From Stenogyne calaminthoides (taxonomy: Eukaryota > Streptophyta > Magnoliopsida > Lamiales > Lamiaceae): DNA of 64,000 nucleotides. Position 1 is the first letter of the stretch; every line of letters starts with the position of its first letter. The stretch covers positions 16,242,691 through 16,306,690 of the forward strand of contig JBBCBC010000034.1 of NCBI GenBank assembly GCA_037126765.1, given 5' to 3'. Made by a program: the position numbers and the translations under genes. Shown here in pieces: positions 47,549 through 60,527 of the stretch. Below the pieces are notes generated by a model. That model ran no database searches and was not told the DNA's origin. It was given only the letters and a program-made list of their open reading frames with translations.

Positions 47549-50424
47549 ATAGTTATTCCCACAGCTACTCTGTCGTTTTCTCCGTCTCTTGAATTCGCTA
47601 GTAGAAATAAGAACTCTGTTGCATCCCAAGGCTTTTGATTTTGACTCTGCTCAAGTTATTATATGAAATTGTTCCTTTATCTGATAGTGCAGTTTGAAAT
47701 CTCAATTGAAACTTCATAATGTTTGTTTGTTTATTGCAAGATAGTGCATAGAGTATATTATGACTGTTTATGTAGGGGGTGTTTGCAAAAAGTATTGGTG
47801 AATTCTAGAATTATATCATGAGGTTGAGTTCATTATTATATTAGATGTTCAAACATTTTTACAGGAAAGCATATGACCCTCAAATATCAAAATAGAGCTT
47901 CCATCTATAAGTGATTTAGGGGTGTAAACAAGTCGAGTCTGAGAGCCGAGTAGAATCAAAATAATTAATATATTATGGGTAAAATAGTAAAATCGTGTGA
48001 GCTCGATTAGGCTCGTGAGTAGCTCGAACTTGATTAGATTCGAGTCAATTTTGAGCTTTTTTTAGTCGAGCACGAGTAGTTCGTAAGTAGACTTCCTCCA
48101 TAATTGAAGTCACGCCCTCAAGATTTAGGGCTTGCCAGTTTTCAGTAATGACTCAAGAGGGCCTGAGTACATGCTGAATAGTGAATCCTGACCTCTCAGG
48201 AGGGAATAAATAATTATGTGTATTCAGGATTCGGGTCTGGGCCGTTAATTAGCTTTGGGCCTCCAACTAATGATTGAAAGGTCAGGTTATTTGCACCTCC
48301 TAGATGCACTCCTCTAATATTTTCACTGTTTTAATATAATTATGGAGTACATTATTACTTTTTTATCAATTTCAAACCCTAATTTGTATACCACACCCAA
48401 CTAGCATGCCATTGTTGCTGCTCTTCTATCTCCATTTTTCATCCATATTTTTTATTTTTCCGGTCAAGTTGGTCGAAAGTTAATCTCATGTTTGATCAAA
48501 CTGATCAAAGACAACATAAATTTCGATCAAAATAATTGAAAAATGAAAAAGGAAAAGCACTGTAGGCGAACTTATCTCAAAAAAAAAAAAAAAAAGCTGA
48601 AAGAACTTATCCAAACTGGCACGCTATTTGTAGCACTCAAACCAATATGTCTTGCAGTCACAAATATCGGCCACAAATAAGTACTTACGATTTTCTGGTG
48701 AAATAATCAAATAGCAAAGAATTGGGTCTATCACATCATAAGTCAAGTCACACCAATTTAAATTCCACAAGACTCTACACTTTAACCCCCTAAATAGTAA
48801 CTCTAAATTACATATGAATCATTTTGGTAGATTGAACTATGACCATTTTACTTGGAAAGTGAACAATGAATCATTTCGGGCGGGTTGGGTATTTAAAAAA
48901 AAAAACTCTAAAACTTAAATTAAAGTTAAAATAAAACTGAAAAAAGAAAAAAAAATATAACACGAATTTAAATAAATTTGGTAGGATAGAGGTGAGAGCA
49001 CGGATTCTAAATCCGTACATCTGGTGTATTTGAGACGTACTCAATAGCAAAATAATTTTCTATTTGTTTGGTTGAACATAATAACAATATTTGACTATTT
49101 GGTCGAACAATAGGAGAACAAAAGGCGGTCTAATATATGAAATGGTTCCCGTTACATGTTATCTATTATCGTTCTAAACTTATAATTCTAGATTCATGCT
49201 ATTTAAAATGACTTGTGACACATGTAAGCCAAATAAAATTTATCAAAGTCACTTAAAAAGTTTATCTTATGTTTTATTTTTATTATATTTATGTCATGCA
49301 TTAAAAATAATAAAATATAAAATAAAACATGAAACATGATAGCTAGTCTCATTCAAAATATTTTAGAGTAAGTTCGTTTCACGACTATTCCGGTAGACTT
49401 TGGGCTTTACAATCTCAAACCTTCATTTGTTTTGAGATTTAAAAGTAAAGATTTTGAAATCCTATTAATCATACTATATCTTGTAATTTATTATTACTCT
49501 ACCTTTTATTCTCCCAATAAACTTATATCATCTATTATTTTAATTCTCTCAATACACTAAAAAATTATATAATAATATCACATTAATTATTTTTTTCACC
49601 ATTATATTTTATAAAATCTCATAATAAACATACATTTTAACTATTAATTAATATTTTGAAATTCTAGAACTTTAAAGTTCAGAATTTTCCATGTCAACTA
49701 TAACCGCAAAACGAACATAGTCTTAAGTCAAGATAGTATAATTCAACTAGAACTTTGTTAAAAGGGAAGATAAGACAGTGCTTCACGTAAATTTGGCGGT
49801 GGCCAAGTTTAGGGGGACAAATCTTATTTTTAAAGATTTAATCACCTTTTAGAGATTGCTTTCTTTCTTAATGTAACTTTGACCACTACTTCTAGAATGT
49901 TTGGTAGGTATTTTATTCAATTTGTTTGGCAGAACCATAAATTATTTCGCTGTCATTTGGATACTTGGATACATATGAGATACATACTCGATAAGTAGCT
50001 TGGTGTATTCTAATTAAAAATATTAATAATAAATTTGTGTATAGTGTCGGATCGAACACGAATAGGATAAACGTAGAGTCAAATTTGCTAAATTAATATT
50101 TATTTTGACCATGAAATAAATTTATGTTATATTAAATTAAATTAACACGTATTAATACTAACCTACAAACAGTGAAAAATATACTGACTCTCTTCCGTTG
50201 TTCACACAGTCATACCACTGTTAAATTCTTCATCGTTCACATATTTTATTGCGGTGTTCCTCTTGTTTTGATTTTATATTGTTTAGGTGTTACAAAAAAA
50301 TTACATAAGGTACAAAGACATGTATTATCAAAAAATATGTATATTTACAAAAAATATATAAAATAAATTAAACAATTATAGTCGTATTCCCATCATATCT
50401 TACCCAAAATTTTAAAAAAGTTTA
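47549..50424. other. Intergenic stretch downstream of the peroxiredoxin gene
   Basis: No gene is recognised. It includes the peroxiredoxin 3' UTR (to roughly 47760), a hAT-like relic (47917-48090), an A-tract at 48580-48595 and AT-rich sequence. A short ORF at 50172-50366 has no recognisable domain. Confidence 0.5.
47917..48090. mobile_element. hAT-like MITE relic
   Basis: TAGGGGTGTAAACAAGTCGAG is a common start of plant hAT-type MITEs, followed by degenerate GAGTCGAG/GCTCGA repeats. The other terminus and a TSD were not found. Confidence 0.45.
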
Positions 50425-52004
50425 TGTTTGTCCCGGTGAAAAACCCATGAAATGCGGACAGATCATGTAATGCATATAAAACAGGGGTGAATGAATGGTG
50501 ATTCCAAGTTTTTTTTGCTTTTAAGTCCATGTGTTGTGTTTTGCTTATAACCAAATGCATATGACAAGATAAGAACGTAAAGCAATAAAGAACACAACAA
50601 AGTATAGTGGTTCGGAGACTCAAGCTCCTACATCCACTCTCCCTGTTCCTAGGGAAATTCCTTCAACCTGGACTTATCACCCTCTCGGCTCGCCTCGGGA
50701 CTTATCACCCTCCACGGGATTGCCTACAAGCTTTCAGGCTAACTCACTGTAGCTTACTCACTTTTCTACCTTGAGTTTTCTGGCTGACTCACTGCAGCTT
50801 ACTAACTCTTTACAACTTCCAACAATCACACAAACTACCTAACAATAGGGTTTGGGTTTGGTTGGTGTCTCCAACTAGGTTGAGATTTTTTCGTACATTT
50901 GTTTAGCCTCAATGCTAAGGTTGGGAAAATCTCTCTAAGCTTAGGATATATCTTGGGTTGCTTAGATTGGGTTTAAGAACACTCTTGAACATATTTGTAT
51001 ATCTACAGACTTGTGTTCTATGGTGGGAATACTTGAGTATGTGGCTCTTGGCTCTGTAGCATCTTTTGCCACATTCTCCACACTCTCCACACTTTAGAAT
51101 GATGAAAGACCTTGTATTTATAGTGTGGATTTGAATGTTACCGTTGGAGAGAATCACATTCAAATCCATACTATTCTGTAAGTTCTGCAACTTCTTCAGG
51201 CTGGTTGTCTTCCTCTCATTGGTCCATGTCAGCTGAATCTAACGACTATATTCTTGATTTCTCACGAGTCTTGAGATTCTCTCGAGTCTCGAGTTTTCTT
51301 GGTTCAATGAGACTTCTCTTGGCCGGACCTTGTACGATCGAGCATATCGACACTCAGTCGACCGGTTGAGTTGATTCTTCGACCCGGACATCGACCCTCG
51401 AGTCACTTTTACTTCTTGACCCGAGGTCACTTGACTCGAGTTATCTGATTTCTTTTTACCTGATCTGATCAACTCGACTGATCAGATCAACACATCTTCA
51501 AGTCAACATATCAGGATAGCATCAGATCAGTACATCAGGTTAGCATATCAGGTTATCATATCTGATCTTGATCACGTCTGATCTTGATCAGTCTCATCTG
51601 CTCATCTTCGATCGCAACCTTCTCTTCGATCTTACGGTGGGTTTATTTACGATCGGTTTATTTGCTCTTCGATCACCATATCGGACCGATTTGTTCTTAC
51701 GATCATCGATCAGTGCATTATCAGTTATCGTCGGTGACTCTCTCTTTCTGATTAGCTGGCTTAGCTTTTATTCTCTTCTGATTTTGCACAGCTCATCAGT
51801 TAGCTCCGGAACTCATCTTACTCATTTGATCTTGATCAGTCTTGTCTGCAGCCTCGTCTGATCTCGATCATCTTCTTCTGATTTCGTGAGTTCCCCCTTA
51901 ACTTGTTCTCTCGTTCCCCCTCAACTTGTTATCTGTAAATTAACTTAAATAACACAAGTTGATAATGTTTTGGCATTATTCATCAAAACTAAAATATCCC
52001 AACA
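50425..52004 (-). mobile_element. Solo LTR of a Ty1/copia (SIRE-like) element, minus orientation, with perfect TSD
   Basis: The 1,580-bp block (TGTTTGTCCCGG...ATATCCCAACA) is flanked by GTTTA at 50420-50424 and 52005-52009. On the minus strand it opens TGTTGGGATATTTTAGTTTT with a following GATGAATAATGCCAAAACA, as in SIRE/Maximus LTRs, and has AAGTTGAGGGGGAAC just inside. The middle (51240-51880) is full of short GATC/TCGA-rich repeats (CTGATCTTGATCA, CTCGAGTC). There is no internal region or second LTR. Confidence 0.78.
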
Positions 52005-52087
52005 GTTTATATATCAGTACTCGTACCGTATCATAACCGAATTGTCGTACCCCCCGTGTCTTGCAAGCTAATAGAAGAGTGTTATTG

Positions 52088-52951
52088 TGTAGCGAACCCA
52101 ACACTACCAACACTATAATCCATATTTTTTGTATAATTTTCTGGAAATAAGAAGGTAAATTGCATATAGAGGAAGAGAGTAAGAGATCGAGAGATGAAGA
52201 TTTGAAGAAATTGGGAGAGAGAGAATTAGATAGGAAGAGAGATAGTTAGAGGAGAGAGAATAATGTAAATTTTTCTGATAACAAAATTCTGCAACAAACC
52301 GTCCCTTAAATCAGAGAGTGGGGACCAAAGGGGCTTATCGAAATAAAGATACTGAAAAACAATTAAATGAAATACTGGGCTGAACTTTAATTATTTCTGG
52401 GCCCATTTGTTAGCCAACTCTTCAGGCCCAATTCGCTTTAAACACCACCTGAGGCTCAGACGAAAGCCCCTCAGGCTCAGTAGAAAACCCCTCAGGTTCA
52501 GATGCAAACCCCACCCGAGGCTCTGTAGAAAACCCCTCAGGCTCAGACGGAAACCCCACTTGAGGCTCAAGAGAAAACCCCAGCTCGGGATGCAAACCCC
52601 ACCGAGGCTCAAGAGAAAAACCCCTCAGGCTGGGGGATGCAAACCCCACCGAGGCTCAAGAGAAACCCCTGTGCTCGGGATGCAAACCCCACCTGAGGCT
52701 CAGTAGAAAGGCCCTCAGGAAACCCCACCTGAGGCTCAGGAGAAAACCCTCAGTGCTCGGGGATGCAAACCCCACCGAGGCTCAAGAGAAAGGCCCCTCA
52801 AAGCTCGGGATGCAAACCCCACCGAGGCTCAAGAGAAACCCCAAAGCCAAGAGAAAATTTAAAACCCCTCAGGTGCAATTCCCTTTATCCCCACTAACAC
52901 TGAAAACCCCAATTCTATCTCTCATTTCGTTCCCAACTCATGATCATGACA
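52088..52951 (-). repeat. 3' LTR of the outer element, with internal minisatellite
   Basis: 864 bp with TG...CA ends on the minus strand. Its plus-left 250 bp match the partial LTR at 63753-64000 with few changes (AACCCAACAC vs AACCCAGCAC near the start). It contains the CCCCACC-GAGGCTCA repeat array. Confidence 0.85.
52440..52860. repeat. Minisatellite in the LTR (CAAACCCCACCGAGGCTCA type)
   Basis: About 12-14 imperfect units of 27-36 bp built from GAGGCTCAAGAGAAA, ACCCCTCAGGCTC and GGGATGCAAACCCCACC. All frames across it give repetitive peptides (for example 52407-52706 plus, 52391-52649 minus), which I take as by-products of the repeat, not genes. Confidence 0.9.
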
Positions 52952-53384
52952 ATACTCCCCCATTTTTGAGATCCTTGTCCCCAAGGATCTAAATCGAGTA
53001 CAACTTATAAAAGTTGCATATAGATTGCATATTTTTGTATAATTTCCTAGTTGACCATTCCCACCATGACCCCATGAAAGAACTTCTCCTTTTTCTGTCA
53101 AAGTAAGAGAAAGATATCCACCACTAGCTATCTGAACTACTCGAACATCTTTGGGGCCTGGAACATGTTGAGGTTTCCAGCCACCAATTTTATCACCCCT
53201 GATATAATTTTCCACATAATATGCATATTTTCTTGAGCTTCCCTGAACAATATCACTTCTTGATTTAGCAACCCCAAAACTTCTAAATATCTGAACTATC
53301 TCTTCATCTGCAACCTTTCCAACACCAAATTCAAGCGATATAAAACTAATGAAATCAACAACTCGGCTAATCAACCTAACTAAT
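52922..53384 (-). pseudogene. RCC1-repeat segment of the outer element (3' part of the fusion frame)
   Basis: On the minus strand the frame carries GWKPQHVPGPKDVRVVQIAS, GGYLSLTLTEKGEVLSWGHG and GNGQLGN, the signature of an RCC1/UVR8-type beta-propeller blade (usually written ALTxxGxVxSWGxGxxGQLGxG). It covers only one blade. Upstream lies VDFISF...VADEEIVQIFRSFGVAK, not assigned. The frame runs to a stop at 52922-52924, inside the 3' LTR start. It is the continuation of the frame at 62372-63788 once the nested copia is removed. RCC1 proteins are host regulators (nucleotide exchange, UV-B signalling); retrotransposons do not normally encode them, so a captured host fragment is likely. Confidence 0.7.
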
Positions 53385-55203
53385 TGTTGGGATTATACTG
53401 GAAAGTATGCTTTTTACTTTGTATAATCAAAACTGAATTTCGGACTTATTTACTGAAATAAATTGTTTATCACTGATGCTTTAAATATCATCGAATGTTA
53501 CATATATTTCTTTGATAAACTGTTCAATAAATAAATGACGTGTTACATTGTAGTTAATTTAGTGATACCAGATCACAGAAGATTAAATTAACAGTCCCTT
53601 GTAACTAAAAGTTCGCCATTCACGACCTAGATGGAAATGAACAACCCATCGTGGAAGGTTGAAGTGTAAGGCTCAGATTGGCTTGTCTTGACCAAGAGAT
53701 TACACTAGTGCATGACTGATGCACTGAATAGGACCTACAAGAGGACAAATTCTTCAGAACTGAACAAGGAAGAATTAGACCTCAGTGGTTCGTTATTTCT
53801 TAATCTTCGTTCCTTAAATAGGATCACGTGTGATTGGTAACTATTGCTTTGACTTATCATGGGTAGAGAATCAACGAGATTCAATACTTTTTATCTTGGG
53901 CAATATTATTAGTCACATGTGATTGCTAAGATTTAATACGAAGAATCGTGTGCACGTACGCTTGTTCGACGGTTCTTGGGAGGTTCATAAGCTTTATCAT
54001 ACCAAATCTTGCAAGTGGAATTAGTTTCCGGTATGGATAATAATGTTGAACCGTTCCTTGACCAAGGACAAAAGATATTAATTAACGGAAAGCTATTTCA
54101 GTGGCTTGAATTAAACACGGGAAATAATAATCGGGAGCCATATTGACTGTAATATGGGTTAAGATGGATAGTGCAATATTAATTATGTAGTGGGATTAAT
54201 TAATATTTATGGGCTTGAATAATATTGTGGCTCAATATTAGATATTCAAAGTCCATTAGAAGGTCCAATCTTAATTCTCCTAAAGGCCCCCTAAGTAGCC
54301 CAACATATAGTCCAATAACTGAAAAAAGCGATTAAAATAAAATAAATATTGTTGCTTAATTTTTCCTATTATTTTAAAAAATTATGGATAAGAGGGGAGA
54401 AAGATTTTCTTTGAATTTTGTTATGGAATGAAGATATGTATTCTTGGAATACAATATTATCTCATTAAATTCAAGAAATCTCCCACTTGGTTATTCATAA
54501 GAGGAATTTCAAAAATTTTGAAATATAGTGGGCAAGAAAGATTTTCTTGATTTTCTTGAAAATATATTATGGAAGATATGTATTTCTTGAAATACAAGAA
54601 TATCTCATAAATTTAAGAAGATCCAAATCTTGGATTCTTGGTACCCCATATTTCGAAATTATCCATAATATTGGTGAGGTGGGATTTTTGTGGAATATTA
54701 TATTTATGGGAAAAAGAATATAAGAGATATATTCAAGATTTCTTGGAGATCAAGAAATGTTTTTCCCACATTGTTTTTCTACCAAAATTTTCGCCCAACA
54801 CCTATCTATAAATAGGGGATGATTCTTTCATTCCCAAGTACAATTCCATGTGCTGGAAAAATTAGTAAATCCACAAAGGTGGTGCAACATAATTTATTTT
54901 CCTTTTGTTAATTGTTCACAAGTGTCCTTCCACCGGATAGTCGAACAAGGGCTAAGGGAATACTTGGGAAGTTCTTTTGGTTAGTCCAATCAGCCAGATC
55001 ACTGTCATCCCAAGAGGTACGTTCACGTAAACTCGTAGAATTTCGCATGCGTAGGATTTACGTGAATTAATTATATGCATGATATGTTGTTGAATTATTA
55101 TTTGAATTAATATAGGATTAATTCATGCTAATAATAATTATAAGAATTAAATTTGTATTTAAATAGTCATTTAGAATAGATCTGTGCAACTTATTCCCCA
55201 ACA
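53385..55203 (+). repeat. 5' LTR of the nested copia
   Basis: 1,819 bp. It matches 60528-62371 closely; main differences are a deletion near 54113 (the GGGTTAGATAATCTTAA segment kept in the 3' LTR), an altered stretch near 53960-53975 and an extra few bases near 53510. A TATA-like CTATAAATAGGGG lies at about 54805. Confidence 0.93.
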
Positions 55204-55499
55204 ATCGTATCGAGCCACCGGTTTAAGACTCTGAATTTTTTAAATTGTAATTTAATTCATCGACATTAAATTTGAAATTGGATAGTAGAATTGCTAGATC
55301 TTTTTTTTTTGCGGTATCCAATTGTCATGAAATTTAATGTGTTTATTTATGCATGCATATAAATTGTGGTTTTAATTAGATTGCTCGATTCGCTTTTGCC
55401 CTCGTGGAGAAAAATCCACAGTAGATTAGGATTTGTTTGATTTGATCAATGTAATAGATTAGTTCAGATCTAGGTTTATTTATTTTTTTGTAAATAAAT

Positions 55500-55990
55500 T
55501 GTAACCGGATTGAAAATGAGGACGGAGACGGCGATTAAAGGACAAAAATCCGTAAACCAGGCGCGTAGCGGCGTGCAAGATCGCGGCTAAACGTTAAGAG
55601 AGGCCTGACATTGACGCTGACGCTGCTGTAGGCATAAACCTGCCGGGCGAGGCTAAGGGCCGAAAAGACGAGATCCTTCAGACGGACGGGAGCGGGCGAA
55701 GGCGCGCTGACCGCAAGGAGCGGCCAGCGGACGGAGTATCTTAAGACAGCGTCTTATTGGGACGACGCGCGCCGCCGAATACTCATGCAGGCGGGCGAAT
55801 TTGTGGCGATGCTACAGGCGGATGCGCTGTAACGTCGCACGAAGCCGCCGGTTAAAAGTCGAATCTGGCTGGAAGTGGATCGGATGCGGCGTGCATCATC
55901 CCCGCGAGCTACTTGGGCGTGGCGTTCGAGACGGAGTATTTTTTTGAGACGATCGAGTGGGAGAAATTCAAGGCGGTGTTTCTTCAAGAT
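55500..55990 (+). other. CpG-dense leader region of the nested copia
   Basis: About 490 bases are strikingly GC- and CpG-rich (GGCGCGTAGCGGCGTGCAAG, GGACGACGCGCGCCGCCGAA) within an element that is otherwise AT-rich. It sits between the primer site and gag, where copia leaders lie. Frames here have stops in all phases and no domain. Confidence 0.6.
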
Positions 55991-56639
55991 CAAGCCAAAA
56001 AAAAATCAAACCATAACAATTGGATAATTTGTGCCCAATATGTTTATTTTTTTTCTGTTTTGCTTGATTTATTATTGTCTTTATCTTATGCTTTTATTTA
56101 ATTTGTTTAAATGTGTTTGCATGAGAGTTGCCCAATGAAAAATCTCACCTTTAAAAAAAATACTAAGTATGTTTAAATAATTAATTGACAATTTTATTAG
56201 GATAATAAAATTGAATTAATTTTGACCTCCATGATTTATTTATTTGTGAATTTTTTTGGAGAAATTCCTCCATGGGACGGTCAAAAGATAGCTTTCACAT
56301 GAATAAATTCCAAATGGATGATTGTGGATTATTACTAGTGGCGACGATGACCCTTCCCACGAGGCTCGTTCAATACAAAATAATAATCCTGTATTTAATC
56401 ATGGTTATTACTTAGGTATAAAATTGATATGCATAAACTTCCCCGAAGTCCTTGTCAATTTTATATTGGTCAAGTGGGAGTCTGGATATTAAAGGTTTAT
56501 AAATCGTTTTGTTTGTAACTTCGCTTGAATGTGTTTTTAAATAATGACCCACTCCACGTGGCTTATTTAAACTGTTTTGAGATGTTGGCTGATGCATGTT
56601 CATATTTTTTTTGAGATTTTAATATGATGCATGTGATCG

Positions 56640-57450
56640 AACCTTGTGATATATATGTGCTTATGCATACTATTATTTATTTCAGTTCAGCATGTCGTAA
56701 CCTTTTAATCCACTGCTGTTATACTTTAAGTCAATAGAATAAGTATGGAAACTATATTGATTGGAAACGAAAAATTATAATTGTCCTAACTGCACAAAAG
56801 CACAAGTGGATTCTTGACACACCAAAATCAGATGAGCCAACTGACGAGTCAAAAATGCGAGACTCGTCAGATCACCTTGCGAGAGATGTCGTCGCTGTAA
56901 TTGGTGGAGGGCAAACCCGTGAGGGATTACATCCTCAAAATTGATGGTCCATCTGAACAAACTTGAAGTTCTTAGTACAGATTATAATCTGGAGACTCAG
57001 ATGAATTTGGTACTTCATTCTCTGCCCAAAAGTTTCAGAGCTATTTTACCTCGCAAGCTGATTTGCTGCAAGCTTTGGTCTAAGCAGAGATATTGATAAG
57101 ACACCAAACTCAAGCTTTGACGGCAAGTGGTCCGTCTTCATCTTATAGGCCAAGGGATGGCAAGAAGAAGAAGGTGACCAAAGGCCATAAGCAATCAGAC
57201 TCAACTGTTGCCAAGGGCAATGAGAAGATGACGAATGTTGGTGGTGTCAAGGAAAATCCAAAGAGGAAGTGCTTAAGCTGCGGTGAAAGAGGACAGTGGA
57301 GGTTTGCTTGTTCCAACCCCAAAAGGGCCGGAAAGAAAGGTAATTCTCACGCACTAATTGTTGAAACTTGTTTAGTTGCATATACTTCTCATTCGTGGGT
57401 AGTTGATACGGGATCCACTAATCATGTTTTCTTCACGGGTTCAAACTGAT
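56640..57450 (+). pseudogene. gag and start of protease of the nested copia, decayed
   Basis: Broken frames carry copia gag signs (HKSTSGFLTH, KIDGPSE at about 56790-56970). The zinc knuckle CLSCGERGQWRFAC (57271-57312) has Gln where the consensus has His, so it would bind zinc poorly. The protease motif WVVDTGSTNHV follows at about 57397-57430. Several stops occur before 57090. Confidence 0.75.
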
Positions 57451-57839
57451 CCGACAACTTAGTGGCAGTGAGATCCTCATCACACTGGGCTATGCTACGA
57501 GAGTGGCAGCTGAAGCAGTGGGAGAAGTGCACCAGTCTTTTGAAGACAGAATTCTAATTTTAAGAGATGTTCTTTATGTTCCCAGTTTTAGAAAGAATTC
57601 ACTTTCAGTTTCTAAAATTCTGTTAATAGACACTTAGTTTATTCTAATAAGAATGAAATCATTTCTTGAAATGATGAGTGCATCTATTATGGGACATTGA
57701 TGGAAAATCTCTATACAAAATAACTGTGCACACAACTCATGAAATTCATCCTATAACACATCAACTGTTTCCGTGAAAAGAAAACGTTCATCAGATGTGA
57801 ACGAGACACTTCTTTAGCATCTAATATTAGGTCATATAA

Positions 57840-60140
57840 ATCCAAAGAGGATCCCAAGGTTGGTGAAAGACGGTTCACTGGAGTTTCTCCAAGTTGAACC
57901 AATTCCAACCTGCGAATCATGTTTGGAGGGTAAAATGACCAAGAGGACATTTGGAGCCAAGGGGAATAGAGCCAAAGAAGTGTTAGAGATCGTTCACACA
58001 GATGTATGTGGTCCAATGTCAACCAAAGCAAGATAAGGTTATGAGTATTTTGTCACTTTTATTGATGATTACTCAAGGTACGATTATATTTTCCTTATGA
58101 AGCATAAATCTGAGACCTTTGAGAAATTCAAAGAATTTAAGGCTCAAGCAGAGAATCATAGGGAAAAATGTATCAAGTCTCTACGATCTGGTCGTGGAGG
58201 CGAATACCTCAGCGATGAGTTTTTGAACTACTTATCTGATGAAGGGATTGCATCCCAGCTCACTGCACCCGGAACCTCTCAACAAAATGGGGTTGCAGAG
58301 CGAAGAAACAGAACTCTTTTGGAAATGGTTAGATCTATGATGAGTTATGCGGATCCTCCCAAGTCGTTCTGGGGTCATGCCTTGGAAACAACAGCTTACA
58401 TTCTGAACTTGGTGCCATCCAAATCGGTTTCCAAAACTCCCAAAGAATTGTGGACCGGGCGCAAGCCTAGTATGAGACACATGAGAATTTGAGGGTGTCT
58501 GGCCTACGTGTTGGACAAGGAAGCCGGTAAATTGGATCCTCGATCAGAATTAAGGTTGTTTGTAGGATACCCCGAGGGAACAAAAGGGTGTATGGTCCCG
58601 AAGATCAAAAGGTGGTCATCAGCACCCACTTTAGATTTTTGGAAGAAGATTATATGAACGAAAGAAAACCCAGAAGTGATATTACCTTAAATGAGCTAAG
58701 AGGGCAAATCTCAATGCCAACTGTACTAGATGATATACCAAACGACACACTTTCACAACCGGAACCTCGTCGTAGTGGGAGGGTTGTAAGACAACCCGAG
58801 AGATTCATGGGAATAGGAGAGTCCTCGGACTTAATTTCTGGACAAGACGAATCAGACCCATGGACATATGACGAGGCACTCCAAGACAAGGATGCAGATT
58901 CTTGGCAAACAACAATGAAAGCCGAAATGGGTTCTATGTTTCATAACAGAGTGTGGGAGCTAGTCGAACCACTTAATGGGGTCAAACCCATTGGATGCAA
59001 GTGGGTATATAAGAGAAAAAGAGGACCGGACGGGAGGGTGGAAACCTTCAAAGCAAGACTAGTGGCGAGAGGTTATACTCAGAAAGAAGGGATCGATTAT
59101 GAGGAAACTTTTTCGCCAGTAGCCATGCTTAAGTCTATCCGTATTCTCTTATCGATTGCTGCGCATCTCGACTTTGAAATCTGGCAAATGGATGTCAAGA
59201 CAACTTTCCTTAACAGAAGTCTTGATGAAGAGATCTATATGCAACAACCCCAAGGCTTCATTGAAAAAGGCCAAGAACACCTAGTTTGTAAGCTCATGAA
59301 GTCCATTTACGGACACAAACAGGCATCCAGAGCTTGGAACCATTGTTTTAATCATGTTATAAAGTCTTATGGGTTCGATCAAAACGAGTTTGAAAGTTGT
59401 GTGTATAAAAAGCGTGCCGAAACTGCATTGGTATTCTTAGTACTATACGTAGATGACATTCTGATCATTGGGAACGATGTAAAGGTGTTATCAGACGTAA
59501 GGGCATGACTTTCAAAACAGTTTGATATGAAAGACTTAGGGGAAGCCGGACACATCCTTGGGATCAAGATTACTCGAGATCGCAAGAAAAAGATGATAGG
59601 CTTATCGCAAGCTTCATACATAGACACTGTCTTGAAACGATTCAGCATGCAAGATTCCAAGAAAGACTTCGTACCTTTCAGACTTGGAATCCATCTATTC
59701 AAGAAAATATCCCCTAAGACGCAAAAGGAGATAGATGACATGAAAGGCATTCCTTATGCTTCGGCTGTCGGAAGCCTTATGTATGCAATGCTGTGTACGA
59801 GACCGGATATCTGCTTTGCCGTTGGCATGGTGGCAAGATATCAAAGTAACCCGGGGAAAGATCATTGGACGGCAGTTAAAAACATTCAGAAGTATTTGAA
59901 AAGGACTCGGGATAGAATGTTGGTTTATCAGTCAGATAGTCCAATCCCCATCGGCTACACGGACTCGGATTTCCAATCAGACTTAGATTCCAGAAACTAT
60001 CTGCCTCAGTTAGTGTGTTTCCATTTGGAAAGTGTAGCCATCAAATGGACGAGTGTGAAGCAGAAATGCATCACTGACTCAACCATAGAAGCCGGGTAAG
60101 TAGCTACTTGTGAAGCAGTGAAAGAACCGATTTGGCTCTA
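57840..60140 (+). pseudogene. pol (integrase, RT, RNase H) of the nested copia, decayed
   Basis: Integrase pieces: CESCLEGKMTKR (zinc region), VHTDVCGPMS, then 58097-58492 with GIASQLTAPGTSQQNGVAER containing the integrase Glu-region pattern. 58588-59508 is an open 306-codon frame holding most of the reverse transcriptase: WKLVEPL-type start, YEETFSPVA, QMDVKTTFLN and LYVDDILIIG (the YVDD active site). A TGA stop (about 59505) separates it from 59527-60099, the RT tail and RNase H (KDLGEAGHILGIKI, YTDSDF). Stops at about 58033 and 58493 split integrase. The RT core itself looks usable, but the polyprotein cannot be made whole. Confidence 0.88.
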
Positions 60141-60527
60141 GACCTTCTTAGTGGACTTGGATGGAGTTCCGAATTTGTCTAGCAATATTTGCTAGGGGCA
60201 GTTGCAAATTCAAGGGAACCAAGAGTCCACTAGTCAAACAAGCACACTGAAGGAAATACATCTTATACTAGAAATCGTTAAGAGAGGAGATATAGAGGTG
60301 GCATAGATCGCGTCGAAAGACAACCTAGCTTATCCATTCACAAAGGGTCTGCCTCTGAATACATTCGAGAGACATGTGGAAGGAATGGGTGTCAAGACCG
60401 TTGCCAATCTGCTTTGAGTATAAGTGGGAGAAATTATTAGGTTCGTGTAGGTGACATTAGATGTCACGGACTACACGAGACATGTTGTAGTATACTTAAA
60501 AGCAGACTTTGAGTATAAGTGGGAGAT

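Noticed and set aside
48980..49045. tRNA-like stretch (GGATTCTAAATCCG resembling an anticodon arm)
   Set aside because: No acceptor stem pairing, no TTCRA T-arm at the right distance and no A/B box pair could be made out.
52391..52706. Repetitive Arg/Pro/Leu-rich ORFs on both strands
   Set aside because: They arise from the minisatellite in the LTR; every frame looks equally regular and none has a start context or a homologue.
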